Shown here piece after piece: positions 6,681 to 13,115 of a stretch of DNA of 13,410 nt (position 1 is the stretch's first letter; each line of letters starts with the position of its first letter). Location of the stretch: assembly GCA_905216195.1 (NCBI GenBank), contig CAJMSX010000074.1:1-13410 (forward strand), written 5' to 3'. A program made the position numbers and the translations under genes. A model generated the notes under the pieces. It did not search any database. It was not told the DNA's origin and was given only the letters and a program-made list of their open reading frames with translations. The stretch comes from an uncultured bacterium (GTDB lineage Bacteria > Bacteroidota > Bacteroidia > Bacteroidales > Marinifilaceae).

Positions 6681-8225
6681 ATGAACAGTGAGTTAGTTAT
6701 TGATGTCAGAGCTGATGAGATCATCATTGCTTTGCTGAGGGAGAAAAAATTAGTAGAATTAACTAAGGAGAAAACGAGTGTTCAGTTTGCCGTAGGTGAT
6801 ATCTATCTGGGAAAAGTAAAAAAAATTATGCCCGGATTGAATGCTGCTTTTGTCAATGTAGGTTATGAAAAGGATGCATTTCTTCATTATCTGGATTTAA
6901 GTCCCCAATTTCATTCTCTCGATAGTTATATTAAACAATGTATAGCCCGGAAGGGGCTGCCTGTAGCCAAACTGAAACTGGAGCCGGAAATCAGTAAAGT
7001 CGGTAAAATCTCAGACATATTGACGGTCGGACAATGGGTGGCCGTGCAGGTAGCGAAAGAACCCATATCGACCAAAGGTCCCCGTTTGACTTCCGAACTG
7101 AGTATTGCCGGTCGTCATCTGGTGTTGATGCCTTTTTCTGAAAAGGTTTCCGTTTCCCAAAAGATTAAATCTCCGGAAGAAAGAAAACGCTTGAAAAGGT
7201 TGATCGAAAGCATTCGTCCGAAAAATTACGGCGTTATTGTGCGGACGGTGGCCGAAGGAAAGAAGGTTGCCCAGTTCGATAGTGAATTGAAGGAATTGGT
7301 CGAACGTTTTGAAACGGCTTTCAAACACATACGGGATATCGAGCCTCCCAAGCTGATATTGGGGGAAATCGACCGCACGAGTGCTATTTTACGGGATGTA
7401 CTGAATCCTTCTTTTGAAAATATTTATGTCAATGATATTACGTTGAGTAAGGAAATCCGGCATTTTTTGAGCACGATAGCTCCGGAAAAGGAAGATATCG
7501 TGAAATACGTTTCTCCGGAAATTCCGATATTAGATCATTTCGGTGTGGATAAACAAATCAAATCTTCTCTCGGCAGAACGGTTTCTTTTAAAAACGGGGC
7601 CTATCTGATTATCGAACATACGGAAGCTTTCCATGTCATCGATGTAAACAGCGGTAATCGTGCCAAATTGGGGGACGATCAGGAATCCAATGCCCTGGAG
7701 GTAAATCTGGCAGCTGCCGAAGAAATTGCCCGCCAATTGCAATTGCGCGATATGGGCGGAATTATCGTGATCGATTATATCGATATGCAGCATGCCGAGA
7801 ACCGGCAGAAGCTTTTCGATAAAATGAAAGCCTGCATGGAGATCGATCGGGCGAAACATACCATTTTGCCTTTGAGCAAGTTCGGGTTGATGCAGATTAC
7901 CCGTCAACGTGTGCGTCCTGAAATGACGGTAGACACCATGGAGGTTTGCCCCGTATGCCACGGAACCGGAAAAGCCGAAGCGGCGATATTGGTGATCGAT
8001 AAGATTGAAGAACAACTGGAATACATCGTGAAAGAGAAAAAATGCCGGGAGATTGTTTTGAAAGTGCATCCCTTTGTCGGAGCCTATTTGAAACAGGGCC
8101 TGATTTCCATCCGGAGAAAATGGGCGTTCCGTTACCGGATCAGCCTGCGTATACTCGATGTACCTTCCTATTACATCTACGAATACCACTTTTACAATAA
8201 ATACAAGCGGGAAATTACGGATTGA
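6681..8225 (+). CDS. rng: Ribonuclease E/G family endoribonuclease (RNase G)
   Basis: 514 aa, the size of RNase G and without the long C-terminal scaffold of RNase E. An N-terminal S1-like RNA-binding region (about 35-130; VGDIYLGKVKKIMPGLNAAFVNVG) contains an insert compared with short forms. The catalytic DNase I-like domain carries the Mg2+-binding Asp residues D321 in VIDVNSG and D365 in IVIDYIDM. The Zn-link motif CPVCHGTG (C423, C426) joins two subunits in the dimer. It cuts single-stranded RNA in rRNA 5' maturation and mRNA turnover. ATG 6681 is chosen because MNSELVIDV matches the family N-terminus and an ATG at 6671 is in a frame that stops at once. Followed by its own terminator. 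Confidence 0.95.
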   Translation: MNSELVIDVRADEIIIALLREKKLVELTKEKTSVQFAVGDIYLGKVKKIMPGLNAAFVNVGYEKDAFLHYLDLSPQFHSLDSYIKQCIARKGLPVAKLKLEPEISKVGKISDILTVGQWVAVQVAKEPISTKGPRLTSELSIAGRHLVLMPFSEKVSVSQKIKSPEERKRLKRLIESIRPKNYGVIVRTVAEGKKVAQFDSELKELVERFETAFKHIRDIEPPKLILGEIDRTSAILRDVLNPSFENIYVNDITLSKEIRHFLSTIAPEKEDIVKYVSPEIPILDHFGVDKQIKSSLGRTVSFKNGAYLIIEHTEAFHVIDVNSGNRAKLGDDQESNALEVNLAAAEEIARQLQLRDMGGIIVIDYIDMQHAENRQKLFDKMKACMEIDRAKHTILPLSKFGLMQITRQRVRPEMTVDTMEVCPVCHGTGKAEAAILVIDKIEEQLEYIVKEKKCREIVLKVHPFVGAYLKQGLISIRRKWAFRYRISLRILDVPSYYIYEYHFYNKYKREITD

Positions 8226-8261
8226 ACGAAAGACGGAAGATGTTAAACTTCCGTCTTTCGT
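8226..8261 (+). terminator. Terminator hairpin of rng
   Basis: 14-bp perfect stem 8226-8239 with 8248-8261 (ACGAAAGACGGAAG and its complement), 8-nt loop, directly after the rng stop codon. There is no long T run, so the terminator role rests on stem strength and position. Confidence 0.65.
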
Positions 8262-8347
8262 ACTTAAAGAAAAATGAAAATGAACTCTTCTCCATTAATT
8301 ATATGTTAATATTAGAGTGAAAATTTCTATTAAGTAGAAAAATAATC

Positions 8348-8355
8348 TACTTTTG
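8348..8355 (+). promoter_or_regulatory. -7 promoter element for dsbD
   Basis: TACTTTTG matches TAnnTTTG. It lies about 58 nt before ATG 8413 and overlaps the TTG that would be the earlier possible start, which supports 8413 as the true start. A -33 element is only weakly matched (TTTC). Confidence 0.55.
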
Positions 8356-8412
8356 CGGAGTGAATGTTATATTTATAACACAAATTCAATTTATAACCCA
8401 TTTTTAAAATTT

Positions 8413-10440
8413 ATGAAAAAAGGATTACTTACTTTTTTATTTACATTGGTTCTGGGCCTGTTTACGATCAGTGCACAGGTTGAAAATCCGGCAAAATGGT
8501 CATTTTCTCAGAAGAGTTTGGGCAATAATGAGTATGAACTGACCATGAAAGCTACTATTGCTCCTACCTGGACGATCTATTCTATGTATACTCCGGAAGG
8601 AGGGCCTATGGCTACCACTCTTACCTTAAATGAGATTGGAAAAGGGTTGGAATTTGTGGGGAAAGCGACCGAGAGTGAACCGCACAAGAAACACGACGAT
8701 ATTTTCGGTGTGGATGTCTGGTATTTTTCCGATGAGTATGTAATTACTCAAAAGGTGAAAGTAACCGATCCTTCCATCGCTTCCGTAACGGGAACTTTGG
8801 AATATCAGGGATGTCAGGAAGGACAATGTGTGATGTTCGAGGAAGATTTCCAGATCGGACTGGGTAAAGCCCAGGTGACGGAGAAAGCCGGACCGACTAC
8901 GGTTTCTGAGGAAGGAACGGCCCAACAAAAAGATGAATCCCTGTGGGGATTCTTCTGGCTGGCCTTCCTGGCCGGGTTGGCTGCAGTCGTCATGCCTTGC
9001 GTATTCCCGATGATTCCGATGACCGTTTCGTTTTTTATGCATGGAGATGCGAACAAGGCCCGGGCGAAAGCGAAGGCTTTGTTTTTTTCTTTTTCCATTA
9101 TAGCTATTTATACGGTATTGGGATTGATTATTTCGGTCGTATTGGGGCCTGACTTTATCAATTGGCTGAGTACAAACTGGGTGCCGAATGTCTTTTTCTT
9201 CGTTATATTTATGATTTTTGCTGCTTCCTTTTTCGGGGCGTTTGAAATCGTATTGCCTTCCTGGCTGGTCAATAAATCGGATAAGCAGGCGGATCGCGGG
9301 GGGTATATCGGAGCTTTCTTCATGGCTTTTACGTTGGTGCTGGTCTCTTTTTCCTGTACGGCTCCTATCGTAGGTACGGTGTTGGTCGAGGCGGCCCGGG
9401 GGTCGGTGTTGCGTCCGATCATCGGCATGTTGGGCTTTTCCATAGCCGTAGCGTTACCCTTCGGTTTTTTTGCTTTTTTCCCTTCCAAACTAGGGAATTT
9501 ACCGAAATCCGGCGGATGGTTGAACTCCGTGAAAGTGGTTTTAGGATTTATCGAAGTAGCCCTCGGTTTTAAATTCCTCATGGTGGCCGATCAGACGTAT
9601 CATTGGGGATTGCTGGACCGGGAAGTATATATCGCCATCTGGGTAGCCGTATTTACTTTGCAGGGATTATACCTGATGGGAAAATTGAAGTTCAAAAACG
9701 ACAGCGATTTGTCCTATATCGGGGTAACCCGTCTGGCGTTTATTATCGCCACATTCACTTTTGTCATCTACCTGATTCCGGGGATGTTCGGAGCTCCTCT
9801 AAAAGCGTTGGCCGGGTATTTGCCGCCTCAGGAGTCCATCGATTTCGATATCAACCGGATTGTGAGGGATAATTCCAAGGAAATCCTCAAAAGAGGCGTA
9901 GCTGTGGGTACTCCAGGTGCAGCGGAGACCTCGGAAGAGTGTGAAGCTCCCAAATATGCGGACTTCCTCGATTTGCCGCAGGGTCTCGACGGTTATTTCG
10001 ATTACCAGCAGGCTTTGAAATGTGCCCGCGCTCAGGATAAGCCCTTATTTATCGCTTTTACAGGTCACGGTTGTGTGAATTGCCGGGAGATGGAACAATC
10101 CGTTTGGTCGGATCCCCGCATTCTGGATATGCTTCGGCACGATTATGTCGTAGTGGCTTTATATGTGGACGATAAGAAGACCTTACCTGAAAATGAATGG
10201 TATGTTTCCGACTATGACGGAAAGACGAAAAAGACGCTCGGAAAGAAAAATGCCGATTTTCAGATCAAGTACTTTAACTCCAATGCTCAGCCCAACTACA
10301 TTTTATTGGACAGCCATGCACAGGGGGACGATCTTCAAAAGTATATGTTGATGCCTTCCCGCGGGTACGATCTGAACCGGGAAGCTTTTTACGAGTTCTT
10401 AAAACAAGGTTTGGAGAATTTCAAAAAAAGAAATAAATAA
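8413..10440 (+). CDS. dsbD: DsbD-family protein-disulfide reductase (thiol:disulfide interchange protein)
   Basis: 675 aa from ATG 8413. Signal peptide in residues 1-21 (KKGLLTFLFTLVLGLFTISAQ), then an exported N-terminal domain with a Cys pair in GCQEGQC (C134, C139). The CcdA-like membrane domain (about 178-470) carries C196 in VMPCVFPMIP and C315 in SFSCTAPIVG. The C-terminal thioredoxin-like domain has CVNC (C554, C557). Such proteins pass electrons from cytoplasmic thioredoxin through the membrane to exported disulfide partners, for example in cytochrome c maturation or disulfide repair. All three Cys pairs are present, so it should be active. A start 20 codons earlier (TTG 8353) would put polar residues before the signal peptide and overlaps the promoter, so it is not used. 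It has its own promoter and terminator. Confidence 0.93.
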   Translation: MKKGLLTFLFTLVLGLFTISAQVENPAKWSFSQKSLGNNEYELTMKATIAPTWTIYSMYTPEGGPMATTLTLNEIGKGLEFVGKATESEPHKKHDDIFGVDVWYFSDEYVITQKVKVTDPSIASVTGTLEYQGCQEGQCVMFEEDFQIGLGKAQVTEKAGPTTVSEEGTAQQKDESLWGFFWLAFLAGLAAVVMPCVFPMIPMTVSFFMHGDANKARAKAKALFFSFSIIAIYTVLGLIISVVLGPDFINWLSTNWVPNVFFFVIFMIFAASFFGAFEIVLPSWLVNKSDKQADRGGYIGAFFMAFTLVLVSFSCTAPIVGTVLVEAARGSVLRPIIGMLGFSIAVALPFGFFAFFPSKLGNLPKSGGWLNSVKVVLGFIEVALGFKFLMVADQTYHWGLLDREVYIAIWVAVFTLQGLYLMGKLKFKNDSDLSYIGVTRLAFIIATFTFVIYLIPGMFGAPLKALAGYLPPQESIDFDINRIVRDNSKEILKRGVAVGTPGAAETSEECEAPKYADFLDLPQGLDGYFDYQQALKCARAQDKPLFIAFTGHGCVNCREMEQSVWSDPRILDMLRHDYVVVALYVDDKKTLPENEWYVSDYDGKTKKTLGKKNADFQIKYFNSNAQPNYILLDSHAQGDDLQKYMLMPSRGYDLNREAFYEFLKQGLENFKKRNK

Positions 10441-10458
10441 TAAACGCAATTCTAACGG

Positions 10459-10495
10459 AAGCCCCCAAATACTAACATTCATTTGGGGGCTTTTT
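10459..10495 (+). terminator. Terminator of dsbD
   Basis: Strong intrinsic terminator: stem AGCCCCCAAAT (10460-10470) with ATTTGGGGGCT (10481-10491), extended by one A-T, 10-nt loop, then TTTTT. It lies about 20 nt after the dsbD stop. Confidence 0.93.
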
Positions 10496-10507
10496 CTGTT
10501 TGTTTTG

Positions 10508-10578
10508 CTCCTTGGAGAACAGCCGGATTTAAACATATCAATAGAAATGTTTTCTGTTCTTCGGGGCTTAAAACAAGG
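10508..10578. other. Hairpin-rich gene-free segment after the dsbD terminator
   Basis: Imperfect nested hairpin: GGAGAACAG 10514-10522 with CTGTTCTTC 10554-10562 (one G-T), and inside it AAACAT 10531-10536 with ATGTTT 10547-10552. An alternative outer pairing is TCCTTG 10509-10514 with CAAGGA 10574-10579. No coding frame is convincing here. Confidence 0.4.
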
Positions 10579-10703
10579 AACGGGTACGATTAAATCAGAA
10601 TTTAATCGTACCCGTTTTATAGGGTCTTTTAGAAGGAAACCTTCGGATGCGCTCCGCGGTCCTCAGTGTCATTGTATGTACACTGAGGAACCCTCAAAAA
10701 TGT
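10570..10703 (-). ncRNA. Candidate structured small RNA
   Basis: A minus-strand promoter (10708-10739) points into a gene-free block ending in the 17-bp palindrome. The block folds as a closed multibranch: AGGGT 10621-10625 pairs with ACCCT 10690-10694 and encloses three hairpins. These are GAAGG/CCTTC (10632-10636, 10640-10644, AAA loop), CGGA/TCCG (10644-10647, 10653-10656), and a 10-bp stem TCCTCAGTGT/ACACTGAGGA (10660-10669, 10680-10689). The expected RNA is about 130 nt. It matches no class I recognise; it does not show the SRP RNA core or a 6S-like long helix. Pairing and promoter motif are seen; expression is inferred. Confidence 0.45.
10579..10620. terminator. 17-bp perfect palindrome, likely bidirectional terminator
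   Basis: Arms 10579-10595 and 10600-10616 (core CGGGTACGATTAAAT) pair without mismatch around a 4-nt loop. TTTTAT follows on the plus strand; on the minus strand the tract is the weaker TTGTTTT. It could stop plus-strand read-through as well as the minus-strand small RNA and recombinase transcripts. Confidence 0.7.
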
Positions 10704-10707
10704 GGTG

Positions 10708-10739
10708 CAAAGATAATTTTTCTTCTTTTACATTGCAAA
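10708..10739 (-). promoter_or_regulatory. Minus-strand Bacteroidetes-type promoter for the candidate small RNA
   Basis: Read on the minus strand, -33 TTTG (10736-10739) is followed after 20 nt by -7 TATCTTTG (10708-10715), an exact TAnnTTTG with ideal spacing. It lies just downstream of the recombinase stop and points away from it, where no protein gene follows. Confidence 0.6.
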
Positions 10740-10750
10740 AAATGTTGTCC

Positions 10751-11356
10751 CTAATTCTTTACATTTTTTTTCAATGCTATTTTTCCCAGCCGGAGGTATT
10801 TATACAACGTGCTTTTACTCTTTATATCCAATCTATTACAGATGGATTTAACGGGCATACCTTCCAGATAGAGGACTGCTGCTTTTTTTACTTTTTCCTG
10901 GGCTTGGGGACTAAGTCCTTTCGGCCTGCCGAAGATTTTTCCTCTTTTTAGGGCAGCTTCCCTTCCTTCCCGGGTTCGTTCCACAATTACATTTCTTTCG
11001 AATTCGGCCAGCGCAGCAAAAATATGCATGGCAAACTTCCCCATATAATCGGTTGTATCTATATTATCTTTTACCGATTTTATCCGTACTTTTTTATCTT
11101 CCAGTTCCGAGCAAATGCGTACAATTTCCGAGAGGCTGCGAGCTAAGCGGTCGAGCTTGTATACCACCAGAATATCACCTTCTTGCAATAAGGAAAGACA
11201 TCGTTCCAGTTCCGGCCTTTTCTTTAATCCGGATTTCTTTTCGCAAAATATTTTAGCACACCCCTGTTTTTGTAAAATGTCTAACTGCATGTCCAGATTC
11301 TGGTCACGTGTGCTTACTCTGGCGTATCCGAATGTCCTACCTGTATGAGCGATCAT
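10751..11356 (-). CDS. Serine recombinase, resolvase/invertase family
   Basis: 201 aa. The N-terminal catalytic domain starts FGYARVSTRDQN with the nucleophile Ser15 in YARVST. VVYKLDRLARS carries the conserved catalytic Arg residues, and FAALAEFERNVIVERTREG leads into the long E helix. The C-terminal HTH (about 150-190; KKAAVLYLEGMPVKSICNRLDIKSKSTLYKYL) binds DNA. This is the small resolvase/invertase class that includes Hin and B. fragilis Mpi, which flips promoters of capsule loci. It is divergent from the upxY-like gene 111 nt away, suggesting a link to polysaccharide phase variation or mobility. I see no matching inverted repeats in this window. Key residues are intact, so it should be active. 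Confidence 0.92.
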   Translation of the reverse strand: MIAHTGRTFGYARVSTRDQNLDMQLDILQKQGCAKIFCEKKSGLKKRPELERCLSLLQEGDILVVYKLDRLARSLSEIVRICSELEDKKVRIKSVKDNIDTTDYMGKFAMHIFAALAEFERNVIVERTREGREAALKRGKIFGRPKGLSPQAQEKVKKAAVLYLEGMPVKSICNRLDIKSKSTLYKYLRLGKIALKKNVKN

Positions 11357-11384
11357 TGTGCCTATTTAATTAAGATTAATAGTG

Positions 11385-11392
11385 CAAAATTA
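11385..11392 (-). promoter_or_regulatory. -7 element for the recombinase gene
   Basis: Minus-strand TAATTTTG matches TAnnTTTG and lies 28 nt before the recombinase ATG. The -33 element is not clear. Confidence 0.45.
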
Positions 11393-11407
11393 TAAATGTT
11401 CATTTAA

Positions 11408-11415
11408 TACATTTG
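11408..11415 (+). promoter_or_regulatory. -7 element for the upxY-like gene
   Basis: TACATTTG matches TAnnTTTG, 52 nt before ATG 11468. The -33 region is poor. Together with the minus-strand element 15 nt away it makes a compact divergent promoter region. Confidence 0.5.
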
Positions 11416-11436
11416 ATATTGCTGCAATTTTCCGAA

Positions 11437-11464
11437 GTTTAAAAAAATTCTGATTTTTTTAAAC
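11437..11464 (+). promoter_or_regulatory. Perfect A/T hairpin directly before the upxY-like start codon
   Basis: GTTTAAAAAAA (11437-11447) pairs with TTTTTTTAAAC (11454-11464) around TTCTGA, ending 3 nt before ATG. It could act on translation initiation or as a weak, T-rich leader terminator relevant to an antiterminator gene. The role is inferred. Confidence 0.5.
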
Positions 11465-11467
11465 TCC

Positions 11468-11995
11468 ATGATTGAGACTAAATGTGCTGTTTTTAACCGG
11501 AATACGGAATGGTATGCCGTTTATACGGCTTTCCGGAGTGAGAAAAAAGTATATTCCGGTTTGGTGAAAAGGGGATTTGAAGCCTACCTTCCTGTGCAGA
11601 CTCTCCTCCGTCAATGGAGTGACAGACGAAAACGAGTCGATTTTCCGGTAATTGAGGGATATGTTTTTGTTCAATGCAGTACTGAGGATTTTTCAAACAT
11701 CTGTGCGGTACCGGGAGTCGTTACTTTTCTCAGTGATAGATCCGGGATTCCTCTGCCTCTGGAAGCATCTACCGTTGGTGCTTTGCAAAAGCTGATAGAA
11801 AAAAGTGAAGAACCCCTGGTATTTTCCAAGGAATGCCTGATGGAAGGAGACCGGATTGAAGTGATCCGGGGAAGATTTAAAGGGTGGTTCGGTGAGCTGA
11901 TAAGGAAAAAAGAGGAATGCCGCTTAGTCGTTCGTTTAGGCCATTGGGGATGTGTGACGGCAAATGTGGCCGTTAACTGTGTGCGCAAAGTATAG
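11468..11995 (+). CDS. UpxY-family NusG-like transcription antiterminator
   Basis: 175 aa. NGN domain (about residues 12-115) opening with EWYAVYTAFRSEKKVYSGLVKRGFEAYLPV, then VIEGYVFVQCS, as in NusG/RfaH paralogues. The C-terminal KOW domain (about 130-172) contains GDRIEVIRGRFKGWFGELI. In Bacteroides, UpxY proteins are the first gene of each capsule locus and prevent early termination in that operon's leader. The position here, first gene before wlbA/wlbC-like sugar genes, fits that job. No UpxZ-type inhibitor gene follows. ATG 11468 is the first in-frame start after the promoter and has no Shine-Dalgarno. It is divergent from a serine recombinase. Other LoaP/RfaH-like specialised NusG families are possible alternatives. 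Confidence 0.85.
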   Translation: MIETKCAVFNRNTEWYAVYTAFRSEKKVYSGLVKRGFEAYLPVQTLLRQWSDRRKRVDFPVIEGYVFVQCSTEDFSNICAVPGVVTFLSDRSGIPLPLEASTVGALQKLIEKSEEPLVFSKECLMEGDRIEVIRGRFKGWFGELIRKKEECRLVVRLGHWGCVTANVAVNCVRKV

Positions 11996-12047
11996 AAAAC
12001 CGCATTTCTGTACGCAGAATTCAATTGTAAAAGAATAAATAATATAT

Positions 12048-12124
12048 GGAACCTCCCTGTGCTTGAGCATGCCGATGAATATGGTGAGGCAGGGAGGTTG
12101 CAGAAGACCACTAAAAGAAAATTA
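12048..12124 (+). promoter_or_regulatory. Structured 5' leader, copy B (shared with the PafA-like gene leader)
   Basis: The leader ends in GACCACTAAAAGAAAATTA (12106-12124), 7 nt before ATG 12132, identical to copy A. An 11-bp stem AACCTCCCTGT 12050-12060 / GCAGGGAGGTT 12089-12099 closes it. Inside, GTGC 12059-12062 / GCAT 12067-12070 parallels GTGC/GCAC of copy A, and GGTT 12096-12099 / GACC 12106-12109 with a 6-nt loop parallels GGTC/GACC. The last pairing shares bases with the 11-bp stem, so the two are mutually exclusive. No promoter is seen between upxY and the leader, so it is probably intercistronic. Confidence 0.55.
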
Positions 12125-12131
12125 TAATCCT

Positions 12132-13103
12132 ATGAAAAATTTTGCTTTGATAGGTGCGGCTGGCTATATAGCACCCCGGCATTTGCGCGCGATAAAAGAT
12201 ACCGGGAATCGCTTGGTCGCCGCTTATGATAAATTCGATAGCGTAGGAATCATGGATAGCTTCTTTCCTGAAACCTCTTTTTTTACGGAAATGGAGTTGT
12301 TTGACCGGCATTGTTCCAAGTTGAAAGGATCGGAGAAACAAGTGGATATGGTTTCCATATGTACTCCCAATTATTTGCATGATGCTCATATCCGTTACGC
12401 TCTGCGTTTGGGAGCGGATGTTATTTGTGAAAAGCCGTTGGTATTGAACCCCTGGAACATCGATGCTTTGGCTGAAGTGGAAAAAGAAACGGGACATAAA
12501 GTAAATAATATACTTCAACTTCGCTTACACGAATCTATAAAAGCATTGAAAAAACGGATAGATTCCGGTCCTTCCGACAAGGTGTATGACGTGGATTTGA
12601 CTTATATAACTTCCCGGGGCAACTGGTATTATACCAGCTGGAAAGGAGATGTCCGGAAAAGCGGGGGAGTAGCTACCAATATCGGTGTACATTTTTATGA
12701 TATGCTGACCTGGATATTCGGACCGGTAAAAGAAAACATCGTGCATGTAAAAAGTCACGACCGGGTAGCGGGCTTTTTAGGTCTGGAAAAAGCTAGAGTA
12801 CGTTACTTTTTGAGCATTAACGGGGACAACTTGCCGGAAAACGCTGTGCAAGGGGAAAAGCGCACTTACCGTTCCATTCAAATCGAAGGGGAAGAATTTG
12901 AATTCAGCCAGGGATTTACGGAATTACATACTGAAAGTTACAAGCATGTTTTAACAGGAGAAGGTTTCGGACTGGACGAGGTGCGCAGTTGCATCCACAT
13001 TGTTCATGATATCCGGAATGCGGAACCTATCGGTTTAAGAGGGGATTATCATCCTTTGGCAGCCCATTCATTGGCTTCGCATCCCTTTGGTCGTAATTGG
13101 TAA
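12132..13103 (+). CDS. wlbA: UDP-N-acetyl-2-amino-2-deoxy-D-glucuronate dehydrogenase (Gfo/Idh/MocA family)
   Basis: 323 aa. It closely follows the recalled WlbA sequence from its first residues: FALIGAAGYIAPRH is the NAD-binding turn, followed by IKDTGN. VICEKPLV carries the catalytic Lys101, SRGNWY is conserved, and ATNIGVHFYDML carries His187. The enzyme oxidises C3 of UDP-GlcNAcA, giving a 3-keto sugar for the next aminotransferase, towards UDP-2,3-diacetamido-uronic acid of O-antigen or capsule. The start at 12132 is set by this N-terminus; an in-frame ATG at 12063 would run through the structured leader and is rejected. It follows the upxY-like gene and precedes the aminotransferase by 12 nt, so these form one operon. 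Confidence 0.93.
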   Translation: MKNFALIGAAGYIAPRHLRAIKDTGNRLVAAYDKFDSVGIMDSFFPETSFFTEMELFDRHCSKLKGSEKQVDMVSICTPNYLHDAHIRYALRLGADVICEKPLVLNPWNIDALAEVEKETGHKVNNILQLRLHESIKALKKRIDSGPSDKVYDVDLTYITSRGNWYYTSWKGDVRKSGGVATNIGVHFYDMLTWIFGPVKENIVHVKSHDRVAGFLGLEKARVRYFLSINGDNLPENAVQGEKRTYRSIQIEGEEFEFSQGFTELHTESYKHVLTGEGFGLDEVRSCIHIVHDIRNAEPIGLRGDYHPLAAHSLASHPFGRNW

Positions 13104-13115
13104 AACTGGCAGAAG

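Noticed and set aside
8353..8412. 20-codon upstream extension of dsbD from a TTG
   Set aside because: The TTG overlaps the -7 promoter element and the extra residues would bury the signal peptide; ATG 8413 is preferred.
10621..10694. SRP RNA, 6S RNA or self-cleaving ribozyme in the structured block
   Set aside because: The SRP RNA core, a long bulged 6S helix and hammerhead-type core residues are not visible; it is reported only as an unclassified RNA candidate.
10505..10951. 148-residue plus-strand open frame across the hairpin block and recombinase 3' end
   Set aside because: It covers hairpins and is antisense to the recombinase; the translated sequence has no domain character.
11357..11467. 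Invertible promoter between recombinase and upxY-like gene
   Set aside because: No flanking inverted repeats, and no sequence resembling the known Mpi inversion repeats, was seen in the window; the only inverted repeat is the short hairpin at the start codon.
12063..12131. Earlier in-frame ATG for wlbA
   Set aside because: It would translate the conserved leader hairpins; the WlbA N-terminus MKNFALIGAAGYIAPRH begins at 12132, with the same spacing from the 19-nt block as in the other copy.
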